A stretch of 64,000 nucleotides of DNA, taken from CAZMCH01 sp964564735 (GTDB lineage: Bacteria; Poribacteria; DTPJ01). This document shows, one piece after another, positions 44,103 through 52,487 of the stretch. The notes under the pieces are model-generated. The model saw nothing but the letters and a program-made list of their open reading frames with translations, ran no database searches and had not been told where the DNA came from. The translations under genes were made by a program, and so were the position numbers. The stretch covers positions 12,955-76,954 of the forward strand of contig CAZMCH010000008.1 in the NCBI GenBank assembly GCA_964564735.1. The letters are read 5' to 3'. Each line of letters begins with the position of its first letter. The first letter of the stretch is position 1.

Positions 44103-44132
44103 TTGAATACTTTTTGGTAATTATGTTAGAAT
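44103..44132 (+). promoter_or_regulatory. Predicted promoter for the GH51 gene
   Basis: TTGAAT, 18 bases, TAGAAT, about 70 bases before the ATG at 44199. GGGAGG precedes that ATG. Confidence 0.45.
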
Positions 44133-44198
44133 ATCCAAGAGATGTCTTTTGTTTGAAGTTTAATATAGATTATAATAACATAAGGGAGGTTTCTGTTT

Positions 44199-45611
44199 AT
44201 GCCAGCAAGAATCAAGATTTATCTCAATGAACATATAGCAAGAATAAATCCCAACATATATGGTCATTTTGCAGAGCATCTTGGGAGATGTATATATGAA
44301 GGGATATGGGTTGGTGAAGATTCACCGATACCAAATACTGATGGTATAAGGAACGACGTAATCTCAGCATTAAAAAAAATGAAACCGCCGGTGATACGCT
44401 GGCCTGGGGGCTGTTATGCAGATGATTATCATTGGGAATATGGTGTCGGTCCTATGGAGTCACGCCCACGAACAGTCAACGTCCATTGGGGGCAGGTCAT
44501 TGATACAAATGAATTTGGGACGCATGAGTTTATAAAATTCTGCCGAATGTTAGGCGCAGAACCCTATATATGTGGAAATATCGGCAGTGGAACGCCAAAG
44601 GAACTGCGTGAATGGGTTGAATACTGCAATTATCCTGATGACAGCACACTTGCGCGCAGACGTGCTAAGAATGGTCATCCCGAACCTTTCAAGGTAAAAT
44701 ATTGGGGCGTTGGAAACGAAAACTGGGGCTGTGGCGGTAATCTTACGGCTGAGGAATATGCAACTGAATATAGGCGTTATTCAACTTTTATGTTCGATTA
44801 CAAAGATGCACCTCTATTTCTTATCGCCTGCGGTCCTCCGGGTAATCATGCAGAATGGACGCATAAATTCTTTGAAAAACTAGGTAATTATCGAAAGATA
44901 GGTGGCTTTGCAGCACATTATTACTGTGGAACTGCTGGTAGTTCGACAGAATATACTGTTGAACAATGGTATCAACTCATACATAGGGCATCATTGGTTG
45001 AGGATTTAGTTTTACAACAAAGGGCGATAATGGACGGATACGATCCAAAGAGACATATTGGATTGATAGTTGACGAATGGGGAACATGGCATCCACCTGT
45101 GCAAGGACATAATCCCTCTTTCCTGTGGCAACAAAATACCATCAGGGATGCGCTTGTCGCTGGATTAAGTCTTGATATTTTCAATCGCCATGCTGATAAA
45201 GTCGTAATGGCAAATATCGCTCAAACAATAAATGTGCTTCAAGCTATGATATTAACAGAAGGCGAAAAAATGCTTGTAACTCCAACGGGGCATGTTTACG
45301 CAATGTATGCACAACATCAGGGCGGAACTTCACTTAAAACAGCTTTTGNNNNNNNNNNTAATAGGCTTTTCCTGACCGTAGTTAATCCTCATGCAGATTC
45401 CGCAGTTGAGGCAAGGATATCGCTTTATGACGGTTCAATAAAGTCTGCATCTGCATCTGTTCTTACACATAGCAATATACACGCACATAATACGTTTGAT
45501 GCTCTGAATGTTGTAGAACCTGTAAATATAAGCCTAGATGCAAATGGATCAGTCATCAACCATACATTTCCACCGGCATCGGTGACTGCAATATCTGCTG
45601 AGCTTGTTTAA
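44199..45611 (+). CDS. Alpha-L-arabinofuranosidase, GH51 (contains assembly gap)
   Basis: A GH51 enzyme that removes terminal arabinofuranosyl units from arabinan or arabinoxylan. Motifs are NIYGHFAEHLGRCIYEGIW, RWPGGCYADDY, acid/base Glu174 in GNENWGCGG, and nucleophile Glu293 in VDEWGTW, then a C-terminal beta domain (LFLTVVNPHADSAVEARI). No signal peptide, so it acts on imported oligosaccharides. A run of 10 N at 45349-45358 interrupts the beta-domain entry. The residues usually found there (about 25-30 in relatives) are missing, so the gap is longer than drawn and the true length is near 500 residues. Frame is preserved across the gap. Confidence 0.9.
   Translation: MPARIKIYLNEHIARINPNIYGHFAEHLGRCIYEGIWVGEDSPIPNTDGIRNDVISALKKMKPPVIRWPGGCYADDYHWEYGVGPMESRPRTVNVHWGQVIDTNEFGTHEFIKFCRMLGAEPYICGNIGSGTPKELREWVEYCNYPDDSTLARRRAKNGHPEPFKVKYWGVGNENWGCGGNLTAEEYATEYRRYSTFMFDYKDAPLFLIACGPPGNHAEWTHKFFEKLGNYRKIGGFAAHYYCGTAGSSTEYTVEQWYQLIHRASLVEDLVLQQRAIMDGYDPKRHIGLIVDEWGTWHPPVQGHNPSFLWQQNTIRDALVAGLSLDIFNRHADKVVMANIAQTINVLQAMILTEGEKMLVTPTGHVYAMYAQHQGGTSLKTAFXXXXNRLFLTVVNPHADSAVEARISLYDGSIKSASASVLTHSNIHAHNTFDALNVVEPVNISLDANGSVINHTFPPASVTAISAELV
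45349..45358. other. Assembly gap (10 N)
   Basis: Ten unspecified bases inside the GH51 gene. The missing sequence probably encodes the strand joining the catalytic and C-terminal domains. Confidence 0.99.
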
Positions 45612-45632
45612 TTGCTTAGAAGGTTTTTATCG

Positions 45633-47048
45633 ATGATAAAAGCTCTTTTGCTTGGTATGCCTGATATAAGTCCAAGACTTGACGTGATTATGACATTGCC
45701 TAATCATGGATTAGCTTCGCTTGCAGGTAATGTTGATCCAATTGTATGTGAAGTCAAAATTGCTGATCTCGTTGCAGTTAGAAATAGATGGCAAGAATAT
45801 GTATTGGATGTCATAAAAAGTTATTCCCCCGAATTAGTCGGTATAAGCTTTATGACATTCCAATACAGAAGTGCTGTCTTGATTGCAGAAATAATAAAGA
45901 AATATGATAAAAACATTAAAATCGTTATCGGTGGGTATCACCCAACCTTAATGTATGAGGAAATATCAGAATCACCAGATTTTAAGACAATAGATTTTAT
46001 CATTCGTGGCGAAGGTGAGGTAACCTTTAGCGAGTTAGTTTTTGCCATTAATGCTGGAATCGGATATGACAATATTAATGGCTTGTCCTATAAATCTAAT
46101 GGCAAATTCATTCATAATCCAGCAAGAGAAATACTCGATCTTAATTTAATAAGACTTCCCAACCGCAATGCTAGGTTGATAACAAAGGGATTCAGTATTT
46201 TTGGCTTTCCTGCGGATAATATTGAAACTTCTCGTGGTTGCACTTATAAATGTAAATTCTGCACAATTAACAAAATGTATGGCAGAACCTTTAGGAAATA
46301 TAGTATTGAAAGGATTATTACGGATATTAAAGATGCCCAAAGATATGGTGCAAAATATTTGTCAATCAGTGATGATAATATTACCCTTGATCTTCAACGC
46401 TTAGAAGACCTTTGTGATGAAATAATCTCAAATAAGTTAAATTCAATGCAGTTTTTTTTACAGGCGACTGTCGAAGGTATTGCGCATAGCTCAAAGCTAG
46501 TTCAAAAGATGTCTGACGCTGGAATAAAAAGCGTATTTCTTGGAATTGAAAGCGAAAAAAAGAATAATCTTGACTTTATATATAAAAAAAGCTCAAACCC
46601 AGAAAGCACTAAAAAAGCCATCAGAAATTTGAAAGACAATGGAATTATTGCAATTGGAGGCTTTATTATAGGTTTGCCTGATGATGATGAAAAATCATTG
46701 TGGAATACTTTTAAAACAGCGTGGGAACTTAAAATTGATATTCCTGTATTCTCAATATTGATTCCACAACCTAAATCAGAGATAAGGGATGAGCTTATAA
46801 AACAAGGTTTGGTAGTAAATGACTCTAATTATTATGATTATGATTTAACTATTGCAAATGTGAGGACTAAATATCTTTCATCAGAGGAACTTCAGAGAAT
46901 CAGCCAAAAGATGTATGATTCCTATTTAGTCAATTTGAAATATATATGGTTCAATCAGATTCGAAAACTCTATCCAACATATTTCTGGAAAACGGTTTTA
47001 GGGCAAATTCCGCTAGTAATAAAAGATTTAATGAAGATGGGTAAATAA
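45633..47048 (+). CDS. B12-binding radical SAM protein
   Basis: A 471-residue protein, ATG 45633 after AGAAGG. Residues about 1-150 have a cobalamin-binding Rossmann fold (ALLLGMPDISPRLD, VGISFMTFQYRSA, IVIGGYHPTL). Residues about 185-400 form a radical SAM domain with the 4Fe-4S motif RGCTYKCKFC (CxxxCxxC), the GGE-like strand LSISDDNITLD, and GGFIIGLPDDD. Such enzymes methylate unreactive carbons or modify natural products, tetrapyrroles or nucleosides. No substrate can be assigned. It follows GH51 closely, and ends converging on mutS with a hairpin between. Confidence 0.85.
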   Translation: MIKALLLGMPDISPRLDVIMTLPNHGLASLAGNVDPIVCEVKIADLVAVRNRWQEYVLDVIKSYSPELVGISFMTFQYRSAVLIAEIIKKYDKNIKIVIGGYHPTLMYEEISESPDFKTIDFIIRGEGEVTFSELVFAINAGIGYDNINGLSYKSNGKFIHNPAREILDLNLIRLPNRNARLITKGFSIFGFPADNIETSRGCTYKCKFCTINKMYGRTFRKYSIERIITDIKDAQRYGAKYLSISDDNITLDLQRLEDLCDEIISNKLNSMQFFLQATVEGIAHSSKLVQKMSDAGIKSVFLGIESEKKNNLDFIYKKSSNPESTKKAIRNLKDNGIIAIGGFIIGLPDDDEKSLWNTFKTAWELKIDIPVFSILIPQPKSEIRDELIKQGLVVNDSNYYDYDLTIANVRTKYLSSEELQRISQKMYDSYLVNLKYIWFNQIRKLYPTYFWKTVLGQIPLVIKDLMKMGK

Positions 47049-47061
47049 CTGCAAATAAAGC

Positions 47062-47112
47062 ATCTAAAATTCTTTCTGGATTCCAACCTCCGCTGGGAAT
47101 GACATTTTAGAT
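47062..47112. terminator. Bidirectional hairpin enclosing a dispersed repeat
   Basis: ATCTAAAAT (47062-47070) pairs with ATTTTAGAT (47104-47112). Inside is the GGATTCC...GGGAATGAC repeat (47078-47103), also near-palindromic, which recurs at 18688. It separates the convergent radical SAM and mutS genes. Confidence 0.5.
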
Positions 47113-47114
47113 CG

Positions 47115-49739
47115 TTAAATTTTCTTTTTTAGTTCCTGAAGCTTGTTTAATGCCTGAAGTGGTGTCATATTTGATATATCGATAGCATTTAATTCGTCAA
47201 TTATTTTGTCAGCTTTTGAGCCGAATAGCGAAAGTTGTATTGGTTCGCTTTCCGTTGAGGGAAACTCATGTGTCTTTGGCATAGATTTCTGATTTTTGTT
47301 TGTCTTAACGGAAGCATTACTATTTTCAAGAGTTTCTAATATTTCATTTGCCCTTTTTATGACAGATTCGGGCAAGCCAGCCAATTGAGCAACGTGTATT
47401 CCGTAGCTTTGGTCTGTTCCGCCTTCAACGATTTTTCGTAGGAAAGTAATCTGCCCATTCCATTCTCGGACAGCAACATTGTAATTTTTTGCTCCCGTAT
47501 GAGTTTCGCCAAGTTCTATTAGTTCGTGATAATGCGTTGCAAATAATGTTCTTGCTCCGATTTTCGTTTTATCGAGTATATGTTCAGCAACAGCCCAAGC
47601 AATACTCAATCCGTCATAGGTGCTTGTTCCTCTGCCGATTTCGTCTAATATAAGAAGGCTTCTTCTTGATGCGTTGTTAAGTATATTTGCGGTCTCGTTC
47701 ATTTCAACAAGGAACGTGCTGCGTCCCATAACAAGATTATCTGATGCACCTACACGTGTGAATATACGGTCAACAATGCCGATTGATGCTTCTGATGCAG
47801 GAACAAAGCTACCCATTTGAGCCATTAGGGTAATAAGAGCAACTTGCCTTAATATAGTTGATTTTCCACTCATGTTGGGACCTGTTATTATAATCATCTG
47901 TTGTTCGTCACAATCAAGCGATATATCGTTAGGAACAAAGCCTTCACCAGTGACAAATTTTTCAACGACAGGATGTCTTCCATCTTTTATTTTTATTTCA
48001 TCGCTATCATTAACATTGGGTTTAACGTAATTATTTTTTGTTGCGACATAAGCGAGTGCGCTCAGAAAATCAAGCATTGCTACTATTGATGAAGATTTTT
48101 GGATCCGTTGAGTGCTTTCTGCAACCTTTGCCCTTATCTGACAGAAAAGATCATATTCAAGTTCAATTAAGCGTTCTTGTGCGTTTAATATCTTTGATTC
48201 ATACTCTTTTAATTCAGGCGTGATAAATCTTTCAGCATTAACAAGCGTTTGCTTGCGTTGATAACTATCAGGAACAAGATGTAGGTTTGTTTTGCTAACC
48301 TCAATATAGTATCCAAAGGCATCGTTATAGCCAACTTTGAGGGAGTTAATCTTAGTTTTGGTGCGCTCCGTTTCCTGAAGCTTTGTTATCCATTCCTTGC
48401 CTGATGTGCTGATAGATCGTAATTCGTCAATTTCTTTATTATATCCATCTTTAATTAGATTACCTTCTTGTAAGGTTGTCGGTGGCTCACTATGGATTGA
48501 TGTTTCTATCAATTCAACAATGTCATCAAGCGTTTCTAATTCCTCATTCAGAACACAAAGCATTGTTGATTCACAGGTATTTAGCTTCTCTTTTAATGGT
48601 GGAAGTTGCTTAAGAGAATTTCTAAGGGAAATAAGTTCCCTTGCGTTGCCTAGTCTTAGCCCGATCCTTGCAATAAGTCGTTCCATGTCGTTTATGCCTT
48701 TTAGTATTTCCCTGAATTCGTCAAGAAAAACTATACGACTATGAAATTCTGCGACTGCATCAAGCCTTGATCGAATCTGCGATGTATCTATGAGTGGTCT
48801 TAGGATGCAACTTCTCATCTTTCTTGCGCCCATTGGTGTAAGCGTTTCATCCAAGACCTCAAGCAATGTGCCTTTTGTTGTGCTATCTCGTAAAGACCTT
48901 AATAGCTCAAGATTGCGTTGAGTATCAGCATCAAGAATCATATAATTTTCAAGTGAATAAGTCGTTATTGATCGGATATGCTGGACTTCTTGTTTTTGTG
49001 TGTCTTTAAGGTAATATATTAACGCACCTGCAGAGATAATAGCGGAAGGCATATTCTCGCATCCGAATCCATCAAGGGTGATTGTATGAAAATGCTCAAG
49101 CAATTCAGAACGTGCTGAATCATAATTAAAGACCCATTGAGGAACTTTATTTATAGCGGGGTTTATGGTTGCATTTATAAATTTTATGAGTTCCTCTTCT
49201 TTCTCCAAATGTTCATTCATAAGACATTCAGCAGGATGTATGCGCTCTATTTCAGCCATGAGTTTGTTTTTATTATCAAGTTCTGTTACGAAAAATTCGC
49301 CAGTTGAAAGGTCAACATGAGCAAATCCATATAGATCGCCTGATTTGATTATAGAAGCAAGGTAATTATTTGCTCTTTGATCAAGAAGATTAAATTCAGT
49401 AATCGTTCCGGGGGTTACGATTGTGATTACTTCACGCTTTACGATACCTTTTGCTTTTTTTGGGTCTTCAACTTGTTCACAAATAGCAATCTTGTAACCT
49501 GCTTTAACGAATTTTGCTAGGTATGTATCAATTGCGTGATGTGGAAATCCAGCAAGAGGGATAGGCTTATCGCCGTCCTTATCCCTTGCTGTCAGGGCAA
49601 TACCAAGCACTCTTGATGCAATCTTGGCATCCTCATAAAAGGTTTCATAAAAATCTCCCATACGATAAAACATTATCGCATCGGGATGTTGTCGCTTTGC
49701 ATTATGATATTGTCGCATTAAGGGTGTAAGTGTAGGCAT
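47115..49739 (-). CDS. mutS: DNA mismatch repair protein MutS
   Basis: An 874-residue MutS. The mismatch-recognition domain shows FYRMGDFYETF with the base-stacking Phe-x-Glu, then connector, lever (LRSLRDSTTKGTLLEVLD) and clamp domains, and the ATPase domain: Walker A GPNMSGKST, LILDEIGRGTS (Walker B) and FATHYHEL. A C-terminal helical tail ends PLQALNKLQELKKKI, similar to the dimerisation/tetramer tail. It recognises mismatches after replication and recruits MutL, not present in the window. Full length and single gene. Confidence 0.97.
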   Translation of the reverse strand: MPTLTPLMRQYHNAKRQHPDAIMFYRMGDFYETFYEDAKIASRVLGIALTARDKDGDKPIPLAGFPHHAIDTYLAKFVKAGYKIAICEQVEDPKKAKGIVKREVITIVTPGTITEFNLLDQRANNYLASIIKSGDLYGFAHVDLSTGEFFVTELDNKNKLMAEIERIHPAECLMNEHLEKEEELIKFINATINPAINKVPQWVFNYDSARSELLEHFHTITLDGFGCENMPSAIISAGALIYYLKDTQKQEVQHIRSITTYSLENYMILDADTQRNLELLRSLRDSTTKGTLLEVLDETLTPMGARKMRSCILRPLIDTSQIRSRLDAVAEFHSRIVFLDEFREILKGINDMERLIARIGLRLGNARELISLRNSLKQLPPLKEKLNTCESTMLCVLNEELETLDDIVELIETSIHSEPPTTLQEGNLIKDGYNKEIDELRSISTSGKEWITKLQETERTKTKINSLKVGYNDAFGYYIEVSKTNLHLVPDSYQRKQTLVNAERFITPELKEYESKILNAQERLIELEYDLFCQIRAKVAESTQRIQKSSSIVAMLDFLSALAYVATKNNYVKPNVNDSDEIKIKDGRHPVVEKFVTGEGFVPNDISLDCDEQQMIIITGPNMSGKSTILRQVALITLMAQMGSFVPASEASIGIVDRIFTRVGASDNLVMGRSTFLVEMNETANILNNASRRSLLILDEIGRGTSTYDGLSIAWAVAEHILDKTKIGARTLFATHYHELIELGETHTGAKNYNVAVREWNGQITFLRKIVEGGTDQSYGIHVAQLAGLPESVIKRANEILETLENSNASVKTNKNQKSMPKTHEFPSTESEPIQLSLFGSKADKIIDELNAIDISNMTPLQALNKLQELKKKI

Positions 49740-49844
49740 GAATGCTTCTTTTTTACTTGTTTTGCATATAATAATGTTCTCATTGGCATTTATAAAGAAA
49801 CGTTTTTATGCCAATGAGTATTGATTAGTTTTAATGCGAAATGC

Positions 49845-52016
49845 TTATAGACAATGCCCTGTCCTAGCAATTATCTCATCTTGTAGATCATCCCATAATG
49901 AAATAAATGGCGCACTATATCCAGCGACTCTAACCATCAGGTTGCCATATTTTTCAGGATGTTTTTTGGCATCAAGCAATGTCTCTCGATCATAAAAATT
50001 AAATTGGATTTGCTGTCCACCTGATAGAAAATGGCTTTCTATAAGTGATGCGACTTTCTCGATACCGTCATCACTATCAAGCAATTTCGGATCAAGTTTC
50101 ACATTAAGGGTTGTCGCAGTAGGCAAAAGCTTATGAGGCAACTTTGAAACAGAATTAAGCGTTGATGTAATACCCTGACGATCTCGACCTTGAGCGGCGC
50201 CAACGCTATCTGCAAAAGGCGAACCTGATTTTCTGCCATCCGGCGTTGCGCCAGTTATGCGTCCAAACTCAATGTGCATATTTTCCCCGCCTGCTGTCGT
50301 GCCGAGAATATACTCACCACCACGATATGGTTTTCTGCTTTTCATTATATCAGAAAACGTTTTGATCAATTCTATCGCAACTTCGTCAGCTTCATCATCA
50401 TTATTTCCAAAATGCGGATACTGATTTAACACCTGCATTCTGAATTGTTCATACCCTTCCCAATCTGAATTCAATATATCGACCAACTCTTGAATACTAA
50501 TAACCTTATCCTCAAAAACCATCTTACGCAATGCAACCAGAGAGTCAGCAAGGTTTGATGTTCCGATTATATCCCAATTGCAGAAATTATATCGCGCTCC
50601 GCCTTGAGTATAGCCTTTTGCGTTCTCTATGCAATCTTTTGTTACAAGCGAAGCTTGTATATATCCACCGGGTTGATCTGCAAAGTGTTTATCCCTGCAT
50701 AGAGAGGCTTTATGCGCTTCCTCTGCGACAAAATCCATTACCTCAACTGTGCGATTCCATAGATCATCATAGCTTTTTATCTTTGACGGATCAAAGCCAT
50801 TTGTTACAGACGGTTCAAGCCCGAGTGCCATACGGATAATCTTTGGCATATTGACAAATCCCTCAACAGAACCCATCTGCGCCATACCTGTTACAATTAC
50901 CTCATGGCATCCTGAAAGTGAAAAATTACGGGCATCTTCAGCACTAACACCAACATTCATAAGCGCTGGAATAATTTGCTCATCATTGCAAAAATCAGGA
51001 CTTGTGGTATTAGCTCTAAGGACACGAATCGCCCTTTCCAAAATTCTTCTGGGCATATTTTTATTCCATCTAAGCCCAACCTGTGGACGATTGAGTGCGA
51101 GTTCCTCTGTTATTTCAAGGCATAGTTCTGTTACTTCGTTTGTTGCATTTCTGCCATCAGGCAAAACACCGCCAAGCGTTAGATGATTATGAGCGCTGAC
51201 TCCTCCATGCGCGCCGACAACCTCAAAATATTTAATCCAAAGACAACTGATAAGTTCTTTTGCAAAATCTCTTGTTATTGCCCCTTTTTCCATGTCCTTT
51301 TTATAATATAGATATAGATATTGATCTACTCGTCCGGGTGCATCGGGAACAAAGAAGAATGAAAACCATTTGCATTGGCAGGCTTCCCAAAAATCTTTTG
51401 GTGGATTCGCAGGTGTGTTTCTACAATTTTGCGATATTCTCTTGAGTTCCTCCTTGCGTTTGGGGTCTGATTCATTTTCAGAGAGTTCAATGGCATAATC
51501 CGCATAGCGATTACTTAGTTCAATATATCCCTCCGCAACAATTTTTATGGCTTGAAGGAAATTTCTTTTGTTTTCATAATCATCTTCTTCCGGACTAAGC
51601 CGACCTAACCTATCATCTATTTGTTGGCAAAGACCATTGAACCCAATGTCAAATATTGTATTGAAGTCCAGTGTCTGATGATTTCCTGCCCATGATAAGA
51701 TGCCTTCTTGGAACAAACATTCTGTCTTTTCGGAGGCATTCCACGATCCACTTGTCCATGAACGCCTGCCAAATATAGATGGCTGAATCTTTTCATCCAT
51801 GATTTTGCGAGGACTATCACCAACGACAAGTTCACCATCTTGTATAACGAGAGTGCGCCCTCTAAAAAAGTTTGCGATTGCCTTCGCTTCACGAATTACC
51901 GCAGGTTCACCCTCAGTTTTAGCCATTGACTCATTACGCAGTTCTCCACCACGAGGGTCGCCTTGTGGTACGCTTCTTAATGCTCGATCTAGCATAAAAG
52001 CAATTCTTTCTTCCAT
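49845..52016 (-). CDS. Glycyl-radical enzyme (pyruvate formate-lyase-like)
   Basis: A 723-residue glycyl-radical enzyme. The radical glycine is Gly699 in RVAGYSAPF near the C-terminus. The thiyl cysteine is Cys370 within SGCHE, with Glu372 two residues on, a pattern closer to dehydratase/decarboxylase members than to pyruvate formate-lyase (which has adjacent Cys-Cys). AAGGAGA precedes the ATG. A predicted promoter with an overlapping palindromic operator lies upstream. It is oxygen-sensitive and needs a radical SAM activase, which is not adjacent. The B12-binding radical SAM at 45633 is not of the activase type. The reaction is not inferable; glycerol, propanediol and hydroxyproline dehydratases are candidates. 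Confidence 0.88.
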   Translation of the reverse strand: MEERIAFMLDRALRSVPQGDPRGGELRNESMAKTEGEPAVIREAKAIANFFRGRTLVIQDGELVVGDSPRKIMDEKIQPSIFGRRSWTSGSWNASEKTECLFQEGILSWAGNHQTLDFNTIFDIGFNGLCQQIDDRLGRLSPEEDDYENKRNFLQAIKIVAEGYIELSNRYADYAIELSENESDPKRKEELKRISQNCRNTPANPPKDFWEACQCKWFSFFFVPDAPGRVDQYLYLYYKKDMEKGAITRDFAKELISCLWIKYFEVVGAHGGVSAHNHLTLGGVLPDGRNATNEVTELCLEITEELALNRPQVGLRWNKNMPRRILERAIRVLRANTTSPDFCNDEQIIPALMNVGVSAEDARNFSLSGCHEVIVTGMAQMGSVEGFVNMPKIIRMALGLEPSVTNGFDPSKIKSYDDLWNRTVEVMDFVAEEAHKASLCRDKHFADQPGGYIQASLVTKDCIENAKGYTQGGARYNFCNWDIIGTSNLADSLVALRKMVFEDKVISIQELVDILNSDWEGYEQFRMQVLNQYPHFGNNDDEADEVAIELIKTFSDIMKSRKPYRGGEYILGTTAGGENMHIEFGRITGATPDGRKSGSPFADSVGAAQGRDRQGITSTLNSVSKLPHKLLPTATTLNVKLDPKLLDSDDGIEKVASLIESHFLSGGQQIQFNFYDRETLLDAKKHPEKYGNLMVRVAGYSAPFISLWDDLQDEIIARTGHCL

Positions 52017-52224
52017 TTTATTCTCCTTAAATATCTATAGCTTTCTCATAAAATAACAAACATAGAAAAACAAACAAATAAAAGAAAAGATTAAAAACTT
52101 ACATCAAAGAACAGGTGAACGCCTTCTTGAAAATTTAATCTTTAATCCCTTGTGATATTTTTTATTTTAGTGTATAAGTGTTTCATTCTAATATTGAACT
52201 GACGTTATATAAAATGTAAACTTT

Positions 52225-52270
52225 GAATTGGTATAATTCCAATTCTATCCAATATTATTAATCAAGTCAA
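52225..52270 (-). promoter_or_regulatory. Promoter with palindromic operator for the glycyl-radical enzyme
   Basis: On the minus strand TTGACT (52270-52265), 17 bases, TAGAAT (52247-52242). A 21-base perfect-arm palindrome, GAATTGG-N7-CCAATTC (52225-52245), overlaps the -10 box and start region, as a repressor site would. The transcript leader would be about 215 bases. The 471-base gap 52017-52487 otherwise holds the nested terminator of the gene upstream; no other gene is seen. Confidence 0.6.
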
Positions 52271-52342
52271 TTAGTTTTTTTGAAAATTGGGTATGAATTT
52301 GAAAATAGGCAATTAATTGGTAGGTCGTTTTTATGGGATAAA

Positions 52343-52480
52343 AAAACGGGGTCACATAGAAACAAAAAATCAACAATATTATCTAGCTTTTTTCGGTGAT
52401 GAGCGATGAAAGTTATTATGTATGATAATTACTCATCACCGAATTTATTATTACCGTTTGTGCCTTAATGACCCCGTTTT
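52343..52480 (-). terminator. Nested double-hairpin terminator
   Basis: On the minus strand AAAACGGGGTCA (52480-52469) pairs with TGACCCCGTTTT (52354-52343), followed by a T-run. A second perfect stem, TTCGGTGATGAG with CTCATCACCGAA (52392-52403 and 52432-52443), is nested inside. It starts eight bases past the stop of the Tyr/Arg-rich protein gene. Confidence 0.65.
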
Positions 52481-52487
52481 GCAGAGA

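Noticed and set aside
45633..47048. Radical SAM protein as the activase for the glycyl-radical enzyme or the sulfatase maturase
   Set aside because: It has a B12-binding domain and no extra ferredoxin clusters typical of activases or anSME; its location is not adjacent.
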